Counted from the first letter of the stretch, positions 51,531 to 61,131 are shown. The stretch is DNA of 64,000 nt from Bacteroidales bacterium (GCA_024709145.1 JANJXG010000035.1:1-64000), one strand, 5' to 3'. Notes: generated from the sequence alone by a model not told the origin. Numbers and translations: made by a program.

Positions 51531-53001
51531 GTCGAAAAAGAAAGCAATAATTATCGGATCAGGTATAGCAGGCCTCGCAGCTTCTGTCCGTTTACAACAC
51601 AAAGGATATCAGGTAGTTGTGTTTGAAGCAAATGACTATCCCGGTGGAAAGCTTAGTCAGTTTCAGCAAGGCAGTTATCGCTTTGATGCAGGTCCATCCC
51701 TTTTTACGATGCCACAATATGTGGATGAACTTTTTGAGTTGACGGGAAGAAAACCAGACGACTATTTCAGCTACCGTCGCAAAAATGAATCCTGCCGTTA
51801 TTTCTGGGACGATGGTACAAGGTTGACAGCGCATGCCGATCAGCAGGCATTTGCTCAGGAAGTGGAGAAGGTGCTGGGTGTTTCTGCATCAATAGTCCTA
51901 TCTAAATTGCAAAAATCGAAAATGATGTATGAATTAGCTGGCAGAACGTTTCTTGAAAAGCCACTTCAGCGAACTTCTACCTGGTTAAATATGTCAGTCG
52001 CCAAAGCCATGCTTCGATTGCCTCACTTGGGGATTTTTTCTACCATGCATCAGGAAAACATGCAAATTTTGAAAAACCAAAAACTCGTTCAGCTCTTCGA
52101 CAGGTATGCAACATACAATGGTTCAGATCCTTACAGAGCTCCCGGTATCCTGAACATTATTCCCCATTTTGAACATGGGGTTGGGACTTACCACCCGGTA
52201 TCTGGCATGCATCAGATAACGGAGAGTGTTTTTCGGCTGGCTACCGAACTGGGTGTTCAATTTAGGTTTAATGAAGCTGTTCAACGCATTATAATACAAA
52301 ATGGTAAGGCTATCGGGGTGAAAACTCCGAAAGGCGATTACATGGCAGATATCGTTGTATCCAACATGGATGTAACGCCAACCTACCGCAGGCTGCTACC
52401 TGACATCAAAGCCCCTGAAAGAGCTTTAAAACAGGAGGGATCAAGCTCCGCGCTGATTTTTTACTGGGGTGTAAAAAACAGTTATCCTGAACTTGGATTG
52501 CACAATATATTCTTCAGCAAGAATTATGAACAAGAGTTTAAGGACATTTTCACTGGTGTTGTACCAGCCACTGACCCAACAGTTTATATCAATATAACTG
52601 CAAAGGATGTTCCATCCGATGCGCCTGATGGCTTTGAAAACTGGTTTGTGATGGTCAATGTGCCGCGCGATCAGGGACAAGATTGGCAGGCCTTAATCCC
52701 ACAGTATAGATCTGCAATTCTTTCAAAGCTTAAGAATTCATTGGCTATCGATCCAACTGATTTTATTGAAAACGAATCAGTTTTAACACCCAGATTGATT
52801 GAGGAACGGACTTCTTCCACCGGCGGGTCGTTGTATGGAACTAGTTCCAACAGTCGTTACGCTGCTTTTATGCGACACAGCAACAAAAGCAACCGCATAG
52901 GTTCACTTTATTTTTGTGGTGGAAGTGTTCATCCAGGTGGTGGTATCCCTTTATGTTTGTTATCAGCCAAAATTGTATCTGAGCTATGCCCTACACCCTA
53001 A
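51517..53001 (+). CDS. Phytoene desaturase-type carotenoid oxidoreductase (CrtI/CrtD family)
   Basis: 494 residues from the ATG at 51517. FAD-binding GSGIAGLAASVRLQHKGY, VVVFEANDYPGGKLSQF, and the family's C-terminal signature LYFCGGSVHPGGGIPLCLLS. GPSLFTMPQYVDELFELTG is typical of CrtI/CrtD/CrtN proteins. It adds double bonds to phytoene or a later carotenoid. With the CruF-like and lycopene cyclase genes downstream, either CrtI or CrtD function is possible. The next gene begins 16 nt inside this one, so the cluster is tightly coupled. Confidence 0.9.
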   Translation: MSKTESKKKAIIIGSGIAGLAASVRLQHKGYQVVVFEANDYPGGKLSQFQQGSYRFDAGPSLFTMPQYVDELFELTGRKPDDYFSYRRKNESCRYFWDDGTRLTAHADQQAFAQEVEKVLGVSASIVLSKLQKSKMMYELAGRTFLEKPLQRTSTWLNMSVAKAMLRLPHLGIFSTMHQENMQILKNQKLVQLFDRYATYNGSDPYRAPGILNIIPHFEHGVGTYHPVSGMHQITESVFRLATELGVQFRFNEAVQRIIIQNGKAIGVKTPKGDYMADIVVSNMDVTPTYRRLLPDIKAPERALKQEGSSSALIFYWGVKNSYPELGLHNIFFSKNYEQEFKDIFTGVVPATDPTVYINITAKDVPSDAPDGFENWFVMVNVPRDQGQDWQALIPQYRSAILSKLKNSLAIDPTDFIENESVLTPRLIEERTSSTGGSLYGTSSNSRYAAFMRHSNKSNRIGSLYFCGGSVHPGGGIPLCLLSAKIVSELCPTP

Positions 53002-53654
53002 GACTATTGATATCCAATAAACTATATCACAGTTTATTGTTGTTATTCATCATATATATGGTGGGAATTGTGAGTGTTTTACTCGGCTATGCGGATGCCT
53101 TGATGAAACTCACGCCTTTTAACCTCATTTTTGCTTCAGCTCTCATATTATACAATGCCGTCCGCATCGACCGCGTCTATGTTCTTTGGTTTCTGGTGGT
53201 TGGTATAGCTGGTTTTCTTGTTGAATGGCTTGGAATTGAAACCGGGCTGATTTTTGGCAACTATTTTTATGGTAATGGCTTAGGATGGAAGCTTTTAGAT
53301 GTGCCGTTGATAATTGGAGTCAATTGGGCTGTGCTCGTTTTTGCCTCATCAGCCATCACAAACGGCTTTCGATGGCCCGTTTGGCTGAAATCGGCTTTTG
53401 GGGCAGCCTTGATGGTTTCCTATGACATCTTTCTGGAACCAGTGGCTGTTAGATTTGATTTCTGGACATGGGAAAACGGACTGATTCCTATGCAGAATTA
53501 CCTGGCTTGGTGGATCATTGCCTTCATCATGTTGCTTGGTGTAAACAGTTTTGTTAGGAACAAAACAAATCAACTGGCTGTGCCGGTACTGATAACACAG
53601 TCAATCTTTTTTATTGTTGTGATTCTCAAAGAATCATTGGTTGTTTTTAATTAA
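52986..53654 (+). CDS. Carotenoid biosynthesis membrane protein, CruF-like (DUF422)
   Basis: 222 residues with about seven membrane helices. GFLVEWLGIETGLIFGNYFYGNGLGWKLLDVPLIIGVNW and MVSYDIFLEPVAVRFDFWTW match the carotenoid 1,2-hydratase (CruF) family, which hydrates the end group of acyclic carotenoids. The ATG at 52986 lies inside the desaturase gene. It supports production of a hydroxylated monocyclic carotenoid, as in myxol-like pigments known from Bacteroidota. The exact product is inferred. Confidence 0.82.
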   Translation: MPYTLRLLISNKLYHSLLLLFIIYMVGIVSVLLGYADALMKLTPFNLIFASALILYNAVRIDRVYVLWFLVVGIAGFLVEWLGIETGLIFGNYFYGNGLGWKLLDVPLIIGVNWAVLVFASSAITNGFRWPVWLKSAFGAALMVSYDIFLEPVAVRFDFWTWENGLIPMQNYLAWWIIAFIMLLGVNSFVRNKTNQLAVPVLITQSIFFIVVILKESLVVFN

Positions 53655-53675
53655 CTGAAATAAAGATACTTAATA

Positions 53676-54359
53676 ATGTCAGGACCGATCTATCTTTACC
53701 TTGATTTGCTTACACTTGCCGGGCCACTTCTGTTGAGTTTCGATAAAAAGGTTGCCTTTTACAAGAGCTGGAAATATCTGCTTCCTGCTATTTTTGTCAT
53801 GGGCTTGTTTTTTATCGCTAAGGACGTGATTTTTGCTTCGATGAATATCTGGGGTTTTAACGACAGGTACTTAATCGGAAACAGAATGTTGGGTCTTCCC
53901 GTGGAGGAATGGCTGTTTTTTTTGGTGGTACCATACGCAATCGTTTTTATCTATGCCTGTTTGGTAGCCTACCTGCCTTTTGATCCTTTGGTTCGAATTC
54001 ACAGGCCATTTCTATATTTACTGAGTGTAATTCTGCTGCTGGTCGCAATTATTTTCCATGAAAGATTATACACCTCTGTCATCTTTGCATTGACAGCCAT
54101 GTTGCTACTATATAATTTATGGAAACAGCAAGCTTGGCTCAGCATGTTTTTGCTGGCCTATTTTGTTTCACTTTTGCCTTTCCTATTGGTCAATGGTGTG
54201 CTCACAGGAAGTTTTCTCGACGAGCCCATCGTTTGGTACGACAACACCCAAAACTTAGGTATACGCCTGCTTACAATACCAATTGAAGATACGATTTACA
54301 ACCTGATGATGTTTCTGATGACGATACAGTTGATGGAGTTTTTCAGAAAGAAATACTGA
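53676..54359 (+). CDS. Lycopene cyclase, CrtYcd fusion type
   Basis: 227 residues with about six to seven membrane helices in two homologous halves. The halves carry the cyclase signatures NRMLGLPVEEWLFFLVVPY and RLLTIPIEDTIYNLMMFLM, in which the acidic residues after Pro are needed for ring closure. This is the membrane type (CrtYc-CrtYd or the N-terminus of CrtYB), not the flavoprotein CrtY. It cyclises lycopene end groups to beta-rings. Last gene of the cluster, 21 nt after the CruF-like gene, with a strong terminator behind. No crtB gene is in the cluster. Confidence 0.9.
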   Translation: MSGPIYLYLDLLTLAGPLLLSFDKKVAFYKSWKYLLPAIFVMGLFFIAKDVIFASMNIWGFNDRYLIGNRMLGLPVEEWLFFLVVPYAIVFIYACLVAYLPFDPLVRIHRPFLYLLSVILLLVAIIFHERLYTSVIFALTAMLLLYNLWKQQAWLSMFLLAYFVSLLPFLLVNGVLTGSFLDEPIVWYDNTQNLGIRLLTIPIEDTIYNLMMFLMTIQLMEFFRKKY

Positions 54360-54369
54360 GAAAGAGGGT

Positions 54370-54408
54370 AAAAAAAAGACGGTCAAAACAACTGACCGTC
54401 TTTTTTTT
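54370..54408. terminator. Bidirectional rho-independent terminator
   Basis: A8, GACGGTC (54378-54384), 9-nt loop, GACCGTC (54394-54400), T8. It terminates the carotenoid operon and, on the minus strand, the ribonucleotide reductase gene. Confidence 0.92.
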
Positions 54409-54418
54409 AGAGCTTTTA

Positions 54419-57133
54419 TTAACTGCATTTTGAATAGCCACACGACTTACAAGTGAGGCACCCATCCTGGTATACAAGGCTTTTAGTGTCACCGCATTCA
54501 GGGCAAAGCTTACCTTCTGCCTGTGTTCCATCCGGGATATACCGTTTCAAAGCCCTGACTACACCGTTTTTCCAGGTGTTAATCGAGTCTTCGTCAAGGG
54601 TGAGATTTTGAACAAGCTCGATAGCATAAGGCAATGGCATACCGTGACGCAAAATACCTGAAATTAATTTTGCGTAATTCCAGTATTCTTTGTTGAAGGA
54701 GCGTGAAAGACCTTCAATAGTTACTTTGTAACCTTGTTTGTCTTCAAACTGAAAATCGTAACGGGCTTTTTCATTCTTGTTTTTCTCACGGATTACCCAA
54801 CCATTCTCAACCCAGGGAGGCAAAAAGAAATCATCAGCTTTTCCAGTAAAGATTTCATAAGGTTTGCCATTGATTTTTCCAACAACAGCCATCCATTTTT
54901 CGTAATTATTCTGAAAGCGAACCACATCGGCTTCAATCCTTCTGGGTCGTTGAGGAGCTGTTGTTTCTTTGAAGTCATCGCCTGAAGCATCCTGCGATTT
55001 TTTATCGTCGGCACTTACCAAAACACCAGAACGGGATCCGTCGCGGTAAATCGTCATTCCTTTACAGCCACTTTCCCAGGCAGTTCGGTAAATATCGCTG
55101 ACCAGTTCTTCGCTCACATCATTCGGAACGTTAACTGTTACACTAATGGAGTGATCAACCCATTTTTGAATATCACCCTGCATTTTTACTTTGCTAACCC
55201 AGTCAATGTCGTTAGAGGTTGCCTTGTAATAGGGCGAGAGTGCAATGATTTCCTGCAGACGGGCATCCGTGAATCCTTTTACTTCTTTCACATCATAACC
55301 GTTTGCAGCGAGCCAGGTCTCAAATTTTGGATGAAATACATTGTATTCTTCCCAGGCATCGCCAACTTCGTCAACGAAACTCACCGTCACGTTTCTGTCG
55401 TTGGGATTTACCTTTCTGCGGCGCTTATAACTCACCATAAACACCGGTTCGATTCCTGAAGTGGTTTGTGTACAGATACTTACACTACCAGTTGGAGCAA
55501 TGGTGAGCATGGAAATATTTCTGCGACCAACTCTGGTCATCTTATCATAAAGCCTGGGTGCCGATTCACGAATCCGGGTGATGAAGGGATTATTCTTTTC
55601 GCGCTCGGCGTTAAAAACTTCAAAGGCACCACGTTCTTCAGCCATATCAACCGAGGAGCGGTAGACTTCCAAGGCCAGCAAACGATGAACCTCGGTAGAG
55701 AAACTGATCGCCTCAGCCGATCCGTAGCGGATGCCTAATGCTGCAAGCATATCTCCTTCGGCAGTGATGCCAATGCCTGTACGCCTTCCCTGAAGTGCCT
55801 TTTTACGGATGTTTTGCCAAAGTCGCAATTCAACACCTTTAACTTCGATACTTTCAGGATCTGCCTGGATTTTTGCAATAATCGCGTCGACTTTTTCAAT
55901 TTCAAGATCCACTATATCATCCATGATGCGTTGTGCCATGCGAGCATGTTTTGAGAAAAGCTCCACATTAAACGAGGCAGATGCTGTAAATGGCTGATCT
56001 ACATAGCTGTAGAGATTGATCGCTAAAAGGCGGCAGCTGTCGTAAGCGCAAAGTGGGATTTCACCACATGGATTGGTCGAAAGGGTTTTGAATCCCAAAT
56101 CGGCATAAACATCCGGGATGGATTCTTTGATGATGGTATCCCAAAAGAGAATACCCGGTTCGGCAGATGCCCAGGCATTGTGGATGAGTTTGTCCCAAAG
56201 TTTTCTTGCATCGATGTCCTGCACAAAAGTAGGGTTTTCGCTGCCGATCGGATATTGTTGTCTGAACGTTGTATTATCCCGCACGGCTTCCATAAATTCG
56301 TCGGTTATGCGCACCGAAACATTGGCTCCGGTAACTTTGCCAAGCTCCATTTTGGCATCGATAAATTTTTCGGCATCGGGATGTTTAACACTGATGCTTA
56401 GCATGAGGGCTCCACGGCGTCCGTCCTGAGCAACCTCACGGGTGGAGTTTGAATACCTTTCCATGAAAGGGACAACACCTGTGCTGGTTAAGGCACTGTT
56501 TTTTACAGGACTACCTGTCGGACGGATGTGTGACAAGTCATGCCCAACACCACCGCGTCTTTTCATAAGTTGAACCTGTTCCTGATCAATTTTCATGATA
56601 CCGCCATAGGAATCCGACGGACCATCGTTTCCGATAACAAAACAATTCGACAGGGAGGAAACCTGAAAGTTATTGCCGATACCGGCCATAGGACTTCCCT
56701 GCGGGACGATGTATTTGAAATCTTTTAACACTTCAAAGATTTCTGCTTCCGTTGCAGGATTGGGGTATTTCTTTTCGATGCGGGCAATCTCAGATGCGAG
56801 TCGCTGATGCATGTCATCGGGTGTGAGCTCATAAAGGTTGCCATCGCTGTCTTTGAGGGCATATTTATTCATCCAGACGTTTGCCGCGAGGGTATCACCT
56901 TTAAAATATTCTGTGGCAGCTGCCAGCACCTCATCGTGACGGTAAACAGTGAATGATTTTTTTCCTGTGACCTGTGCTTCAGCGGTTTCAACCGGCAAAT
57001 CCAATGGCAACGATGTTTCGGCGTATTCTTTCTTCTCCATTCTCATTCTCATCTCCTTCATCTTGTCATAAAAAGTGCTTTCCTTGTCCTCCCTGACCGT
57101 GGTCTCCAGACTAGCGAAAAGATTGTTTTCCAT
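54419..57133 (-). CDS. nrdJ: Adenosylcobalamin-dependent (class II) ribonucleotide reductase
   Basis: Makes deoxyribonucleotides with or without oxygen, using coenzyme B12. 904 residues. VSSLSNCFVIGNDGPSDSYGGI, GGVGHDLSHIRPTGSPVKN, NPCGEIPLCAYDSCRLLAINLYSY (active-site Cys/Glu region) and ISMLTIAPTGSVSICTQTTSGIEPVF are the class II core. The C-terminal 130 residues end in a zinc-ribbon-like CPECGDTKSLVYQDGCLTCKSCGYSKCS, with the reducing Cys pair. No nrdAB or nrdDG gene is near. No cobalamin riboswitch was found upstream, but an 8-bp inverted repeat is (57216-57269). Confidence 0.95.
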   Translation of the reverse strand: MENNLFASLETTVREDKESTFYDKMKEMRMRMEKKEYAETSLPLDLPVETAEAQVTGKKSFTVYRHDEVLAAATEYFKGDTLAANVWMNKYALKDSDGNLYELTPDDMHQRLASEIARIEKKYPNPATEAEIFEVLKDFKYIVPQGSPMAGIGNNFQVSSLSNCFVIGNDGPSDSYGGIMKIDQEQVQLMKRRGGVGHDLSHIRPTGSPVKNSALTSTGVVPFMERYSNSTREVAQDGRRGALMLSISVKHPDAEKFIDAKMELGKVTGANVSVRITDEFMEAVRDNTTFRQQYPIGSENPTFVQDIDARKLWDKLIHNAWASAEPGILFWDTIIKESIPDVYADLGFKTLSTNPCGEIPLCAYDSCRLLAINLYSYVDQPFTASASFNVELFSKHARMAQRIMDDIVDLEIEKVDAIIAKIQADPESIEVKGVELRLWQNIRKKALQGRRTGIGITAEGDMLAALGIRYGSAEAISFSTEVHRLLALEVYRSSVDMAEERGAFEVFNAEREKNNPFITRIRESAPRLYDKMTRVGRRNISMLTIAPTGSVSICTQTTSGIEPVFMVSYKRRRKVNPNDRNVTVSFVDEVGDAWEEYNVFHPKFETWLAANGYDVKEVKGFTDARLQEIIALSPYYKATSNDIDWVSKVKMQGDIQKWVDHSISVTVNVPNDVSEELVSDIYRTAWESGCKGMTIYRDGSRSGVLVSADDKKSQDASGDDFKETTAPQRPRRIEADVVRFQNNYEKWMAVVGKINGKPYEIFTGKADDFFLPPWVENGWVIREKNKNEKARYDFQFEDKQGYKVTIEGLSRSFNKEYWNYAKLISGILRHGMPLPYAIELVQNLTLDEDSINTWKNGVVRALKRYIPDGTQAEGKLCPECGDTKSLVYQDGCLTCKSCGYSKCS

Positions 57134-57215
57134 GATAATCCTGTGTGTTTTTTGGCGTTATAGTTAATAAAGTTTTGTATATAAAGGGTTTAGTTTTTTT
57201 CAAGCAACCGATTAA

Positions 57216-57269
57216 CGGGACTGCAAGATAATACAGTAAAACAGACCCAAAAGGAAAATGCCAGTCCCG
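57216..57269. promoter_or_regulatory. Widely spaced inverted repeat upstream of nrdJ
   Basis: CGGGACTG (57216-57223) and CAGTCCCG (57262-57269), perfect 8-bp arms 38 nt apart, 83-136 nt before the nrdJ start. Possibly an operator or leader structure. It does not match the NrdR box consensus. Confidence 0.35.
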
Positions 57270-57407
57270 AAAGATTCAATTTTTTAACATTGTTTTGTTG
57301 ATAACTCGTATAGCGCCCGTCCTGCAAGGGATAAGGACAATTCGAAGGCAATGTTAATTTTTTTTGGCACGGACTTTATAAGGTGGCCTAAAGATTGGCT
57401 CTTCGAT

Positions 57408-57776
57408 TCATTTGGACCATAACATTTTGATAGCCACAAGTATAAGACTTACCGCAAAAATCTTACGCATCATTGCCTCAGGCAAAGTGAGGGCATAACG
57501 AGAACCAAAGTATCCGCCAATAAAAAAAGCAGCAGCAATAATCAGTGCAAATTTCAGGTTAAGCGCACCTGCTTTGTAATAATTCCAGGCAGCCAGCAGA
57601 CCAATAGGTGGCAGCATGATACCCAAACTTGTGCCTTGGGCTTCATATTGGCTCATGTGCAGGAAGTAAATCAGGGCGGGAATGATGATTATCCCGCCTC
57701 CAAGACCAATCATGCCGCTGAAAAAGCCGGCGAAAAGACCAATGGCCAATAATAGAAAAATGGTAGATGTTGTCAT
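57408..57776 (-). CDS. Half-size TauE/SafE-family membrane protein
   Basis: 122 residues with four membrane helices. The N-terminal segment LFAGFFSGMIGLGGGIIIIPALIYF has the TauE/SafE repeat signature; usual family members have two such repeats (about 250 residues). This one is a single-repeat form and would need to dimerise. The family exports sulfite, sulfoacetate or other anions. It begins 11 nt after the large barrel gene and is probably in that operon. Confidence 0.85.
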   Translation of the reverse strand: MTTSTIFLLLAIGLFAGFFSGMIGLGGGIIIIPALIYFLHMSQYEAQGTSLGIMLPPIGLLAAWNYYKAGALNLKFALIIAAAFFIGGYFGSRYALTLPEAMMRKIFAVSLILVAIKMLWSK

Positions 57777-57787
57777 AAGGCTGCGCT

Positions 57788-60700
57788 TTAAAAATCGAGA
57801 CTGAATGAAAGATAAAAAACAGGCTTGTTGATGCGGGCATCTTCAATCCCCCATGCGATGTCGGCTCTGACAAAATAGCCCAACAAGGTTGTGCGTGCGC
57901 CAAATCCCAACCCACCCACGATAGGATCTTTTTGAACTTCAACAGAAACTGTCAGCGGCCCATTGTATATATAGCTGGTATATAATGAATTGCTTGAGTC
58001 ATATGGATTGAGACCTGTCCAGGCAGTTCCAATATCACCGAAGGCAACCAATTGAAAATTACGGATAAAAGCAGCGCTAATTGGATTTTGCAGCAGATAA
58101 CTGAAAACAGGAAAACGCAATTCGGTGTTGGCAACAACAAAGCTATTCCCATTTCTGATGTTTTGATGAAATCCGCGTAGGTTGGTTGCCAGGGTTTGGT
58201 AGGCATAATTTTGACCGAAATCGATCGGTGTTTCCTGGGTAAATTTTGGAAACAACCAGTTATCCACACCGCCCATATAGTAAATGAGCTTATTGTTACC
58301 AAAGGAGTTGCTTCCTGCCAGGCGGTTGGCCCAGATGAAATTACGGTGTATCCTTTGATAGTGCCGCCAGTCAAAACCCAATACAGCAAAACTTCTTGAC
58401 CGGCTATCGATCAGTTGATAGTATTCGCCAAAAACCTTCCAACGCATACCAGTGAAAAGGTTCATGCCTATCTGCCTGGTATTGTCAAAAACCAGTTCGC
58501 CACGCAATCCGCCCCAGTTTTCAAATTCGTTCCTTTTTTTCAGATTAACCTGATCTGTAGAAAGATACACCTTCATATCATTTCGGTAGATGGCTGTCCC
58601 TTTGATGGCAAGCGTTTCTTTCAACGGCCAGCTCAGCATATAAAATGCCTGATGTGAATGCGTACGTGTGTAAGCTGTTTCGCCAAAATCTTCGATGCTT
58701 TGCCTGTGAAGCACGATGGTTTTATCCATCCGTCGTTTCAAATTCGTAAACGAAAGCGCATATTCATTGTTTATCAGGTTGGTATTCAGTCTAACACCGG
58801 CACTGATGCGGTAATCTTCGAGCAGATCGATGAGGTTTACGCCCATAAATACGTTTAATCCCGGGTTAAGATAAATCGGAGATCCACCACCCGAAAAGGG
58901 CTGATAGCTGTAATTGATATAGGTGAAATCTACTTGTGTGATCAGTTCGTCATAGAAATATTCGACAAAATAGTTTCTCCTTTTTGGTGGAGAATTGTCT
59001 TCTTTTAACTCATTTTTGATTCCTTGATTCAGCAATGCCAGGCGTTGACTGCCACTGATTCTGAATGCACCCTGCCTCGAAGGAAGTGTCTGTTTCATAG
59101 CGGTGTCGGGTACTGCAGGTCTGAAAACCGAGCGAAAGCGTTTCCGACCCTGAACGACCTGTATTTCCTTGTTTGATTTACGCTTTTGTTCGAGAAGAAG
59201 GCGTTGCATATAAAGCGAAGAATCGCCTGGCAATAAATTTTCGCTCAGCGTTTCGCTGTTGATTTTGAATAGTTTATGTTTGTTTTTCTCTCGTATTGAA
59301 AGAAAATGAACATCAGAAAAGGCAGCTCCTGTGTAACCGAGAATATTGGTTGTATAATTGGTCTGTCTGGCCGATTCCATAAAATAGCGGTAATGAACCG
59401 TTGTATCAACAAAGGCAATGGCGCTGTCGAACTTCCCGGAATAAAGGTTGGAATAACCGTTTTCATCGCTGAGATAGCTGAGTTCAGCTGACTTGAATTG
59501 TTTGGCACCGGTTTCACTTGCAAGCGGCGTTTCGGTTAACCGCTTAAGCAATGAACTGTTACTGCTGTTGTCGTAGGCAAAGAGATCAAAACTGTTTAAC
59601 TGATCTTCGGGTTTGTCTTGAGGCTTCAAAGTGTCGCTGCTCCGGTTTGAACTGAAAACAATGAGCTTTTTACCTTGCATAAAGGTCGGTTCAAGGTCAG
59701 TGAAATAGTCGTCAGTAATTTGCTTATGGCTGTTTGACGGGATGTCGAAAAGATAAATATCCGGTTTGCCTTTTCTCACCGCCGACATCACCAGTTGCAA
59801 TCCATCGGGTGAATAGTCGATGTGGGTTATCTTTTGAAAGTCGAACATATTTCTGCTTTCTATGCTGCCATCAGTCAAATTGTAGAAATAGAGGTTGATC
59901 TGACCTTTTTCTTCCAAAACAAAGGCAAAAATCTCCCCCGAAGGATGCCAGGCTGTTAGCGGAAAAGAAAGGTCAATTTTTTCATCAGTACTATAGCCTG
60001 TCTTGAACATACGTTTCTTTTTTCCTGTTTGCAGGTTGTAGAGCCAAAGTTTAATCAGTCCTTCATCGCTGCTTGTAAAGCTGAGGTATTTTTCGTCAGG
60101 ACTGTAATTCGGTCGGGCGAAAGTTCGGTAGTTTCGGTATTTTAACTTGAGGGGCGATCCCGGCAGGAGTGACTGTGCTTTCTGATAGTTTTGTTCATAG
60201 AAATTGTTCCAGTCCTTAACGAGCTGTTTGAATTTGATGCCTGTAACATACAGAAACCCGTTTTGTACATTTCGCCCCACCTGCGTGAGGTGAACAATTT
60301 CGGGGATGGAAGCCGGACCATAAGTTAAATCGATGTATCGCCACAACGAATGGCCTGCAACAATGGCTTCTTCGCCTTCGAGTCTGTTGATTTTTTTAAA
60401 CCGCTGCTGCTGAATACCTTCCCTCATCCTTCCATCGAGGTTTGTGTTCCAATCTTCAGCCAGAAATGACAACAATCCGGTTTTGTACCAGTCGGGAAGG
60501 TTAAAAAGGGCCGCATTTCTGATTTGAGAGCCAATGCTTCCACCACCCATGAGCTGATTAATCAAAACGTTGGCCAAGCCTGCTCTGATTTGCTTTTCGA
60601 AATTCAGATAATTTCCGTCAAAATAGAGGAAGACCTTGGTGCCGATGATATGGGTGATACCTCCGGTATTGTATTTCTGATCTGCAGCAAGCCCGATATT

Positions 60701-61054
60701 GCTTTGTTTCAGATCGCCAAGACTGTTGAAAACAATGAATTGAATTTTTTCGTTCAGTGAGGTTTGCAACCGGCGCTCCATCATTGGCAGTTGTTTTGAG
60801 GCATACTGAGCTGTGTACTGTGCCAATTCTTGTCCGTTCAAATAGAAGTAGGTATCAAACTGATCAAACCTGTAATAAAACCAAATCGTATTTGACCATT
60901 GAACACGGCTTTTGCCGAAGTTCATATTCGATCCATTATAAAACTGCGCTCTTAAGGATGGGATTAAAAACAAGAGGATGAAAAAAGCCAAAATAACCCT
61001 ATGTCCCGGTAAAGGATTTTTAGCATTGCTACAGTTAAAGATTGAGGTAAGCAT
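57788..61054 (-). CDS. TolB-like propeller and outer-membrane barrel protein with degenerate peptidase-like N-terminus
   Basis: 1,088 residues from the ATG at 61054, which places a signal peptide (VILAFFILLFLIPSLRAQ) about 20 residues in; the longer frame to 61090 uses TTG. Residues about 40-290 resemble the peptidase-MA-like fold (IQFIVFNSLGDLKQSNIG, LPDWYKTGLLSFLAEDWN) but have no HExxH. Next come TolB/PD40 propeller repeats (PNYSPDEKYLSFTSSDEG, IDYSPDGLQLVMSAVRKG). The C-terminal 380 residues are an Omp85/surface-antigen-like barrel (GAAFSD, GLNVFMGVNL, LRGELVFDNTRQIG, VVANTELRFPVFSYLL, and terminal PVFYLSFSLDF). The order peptidase-like/propeller/barrel is known to me only as unnamed Bacteroidota proteins. 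The role is probably envelope protein handling. Confidence 0.78.
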   Translation of the reverse strand: MLTSIFNCSNAKNPLPGHRVILAFFILLFLIPSLRAQFYNGSNMNFGKSRVQWSNTIWFYYRFDQFDTYFYLNGQELAQYTAQYASKQLPMMERRLQTSLNEKIQFIVFNSLGDLKQSNIGLAADQKYNTGGITHIIGTKVFLYFDGNYLNFEKQIRAGLANVLINQLMGGGSIGSQIRNAALFNLPDWYKTGLLSFLAEDWNTNLDGRMREGIQQQRFKKINRLEGEEAIVAGHSLWRYIDLTYGPASIPEIVHLTQVGRNVQNGFLYVTGIKFKQLVKDWNNFYEQNYQKAQSLLPGSPLKLKYRNYRTFARPNYSPDEKYLSFTSSDEGLIKLWLYNLQTGKKKRMFKTGYSTDEKIDLSFPLTAWHPSGEIFAFVLEEKGQINLYFYNLTDGSIESRNMFDFQKITHIDYSPDGLQLVMSAVRKGKPDIYLFDIPSNSHKQITDDYFTDLEPTFMQGKKLIVFSSNRSSDTLKPQDKPEDQLNSFDLFAYDNSSNSSLLKRLTETPLASETGAKQFKSAELSYLSDENGYSNLYSGKFDSAIAFVDTTVHYRYFMESARQTNYTTNILGYTGAAFSDVHFLSIREKNKHKLFKINSETLSENLLPGDSSLYMQRLLLEQKRKSNKEIQVVQGRKRFRSVFRPAVPDTAMKQTLPSRQGAFRISGSQRLALLNQGIKNELKEDNSPPKRRNYFVEYFYDELITQVDFTYINYSYQPFSGGGSPIYLNPGLNVFMGVNLIDLLEDYRISAGVRLNTNLINNEYALSFTNLKRRMDKTIVLHRQSIEDFGETAYTRTHSHQAFYMLSWPLKETLAIKGTAIYRNDMKVYLSTDQVNLKKRNEFENWGGLRGELVFDNTRQIGMNLFTGMRWKVFGEYYQLIDSRSRSFAVLGFDWRHYQRIHRNFIWANRLAGSNSFGNNKLIYYMGGVDNWLFPKFTQETPIDFGQNYAYQTLATNLRGFHQNIRNGNSFVVANTELRFPVFSYLLQNPISAAFIRNFQLVAFGDIGTAWTGLNPYDSSNSLYTSYIYNGPLTVSVEVQKDPIVGGLGFGARTTLLGYFVRADIAWGIEDARINKPVFYLSFSLDF

Positions 61055-61131
61055 GAGTGTTTTTACTTTGGCGGAGCTAAAGTAATACAATTTTGCTGAC
61101 TGCTGCCTCGGTCTCCCAGTGCCAAAGAGTG

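Noticed and set aside
57134-57407. Cobalamin riboswitch upstream of nrdJ
   Set aside because: I looked on the minus strand for the B12-box and other conserved riboswitch segments and found none.
59000-61054. Active metalloprotease in the propeller/barrel protein
   Set aside because: The region aligned by eye with peptidase-MA proteins has no HExxH motif.
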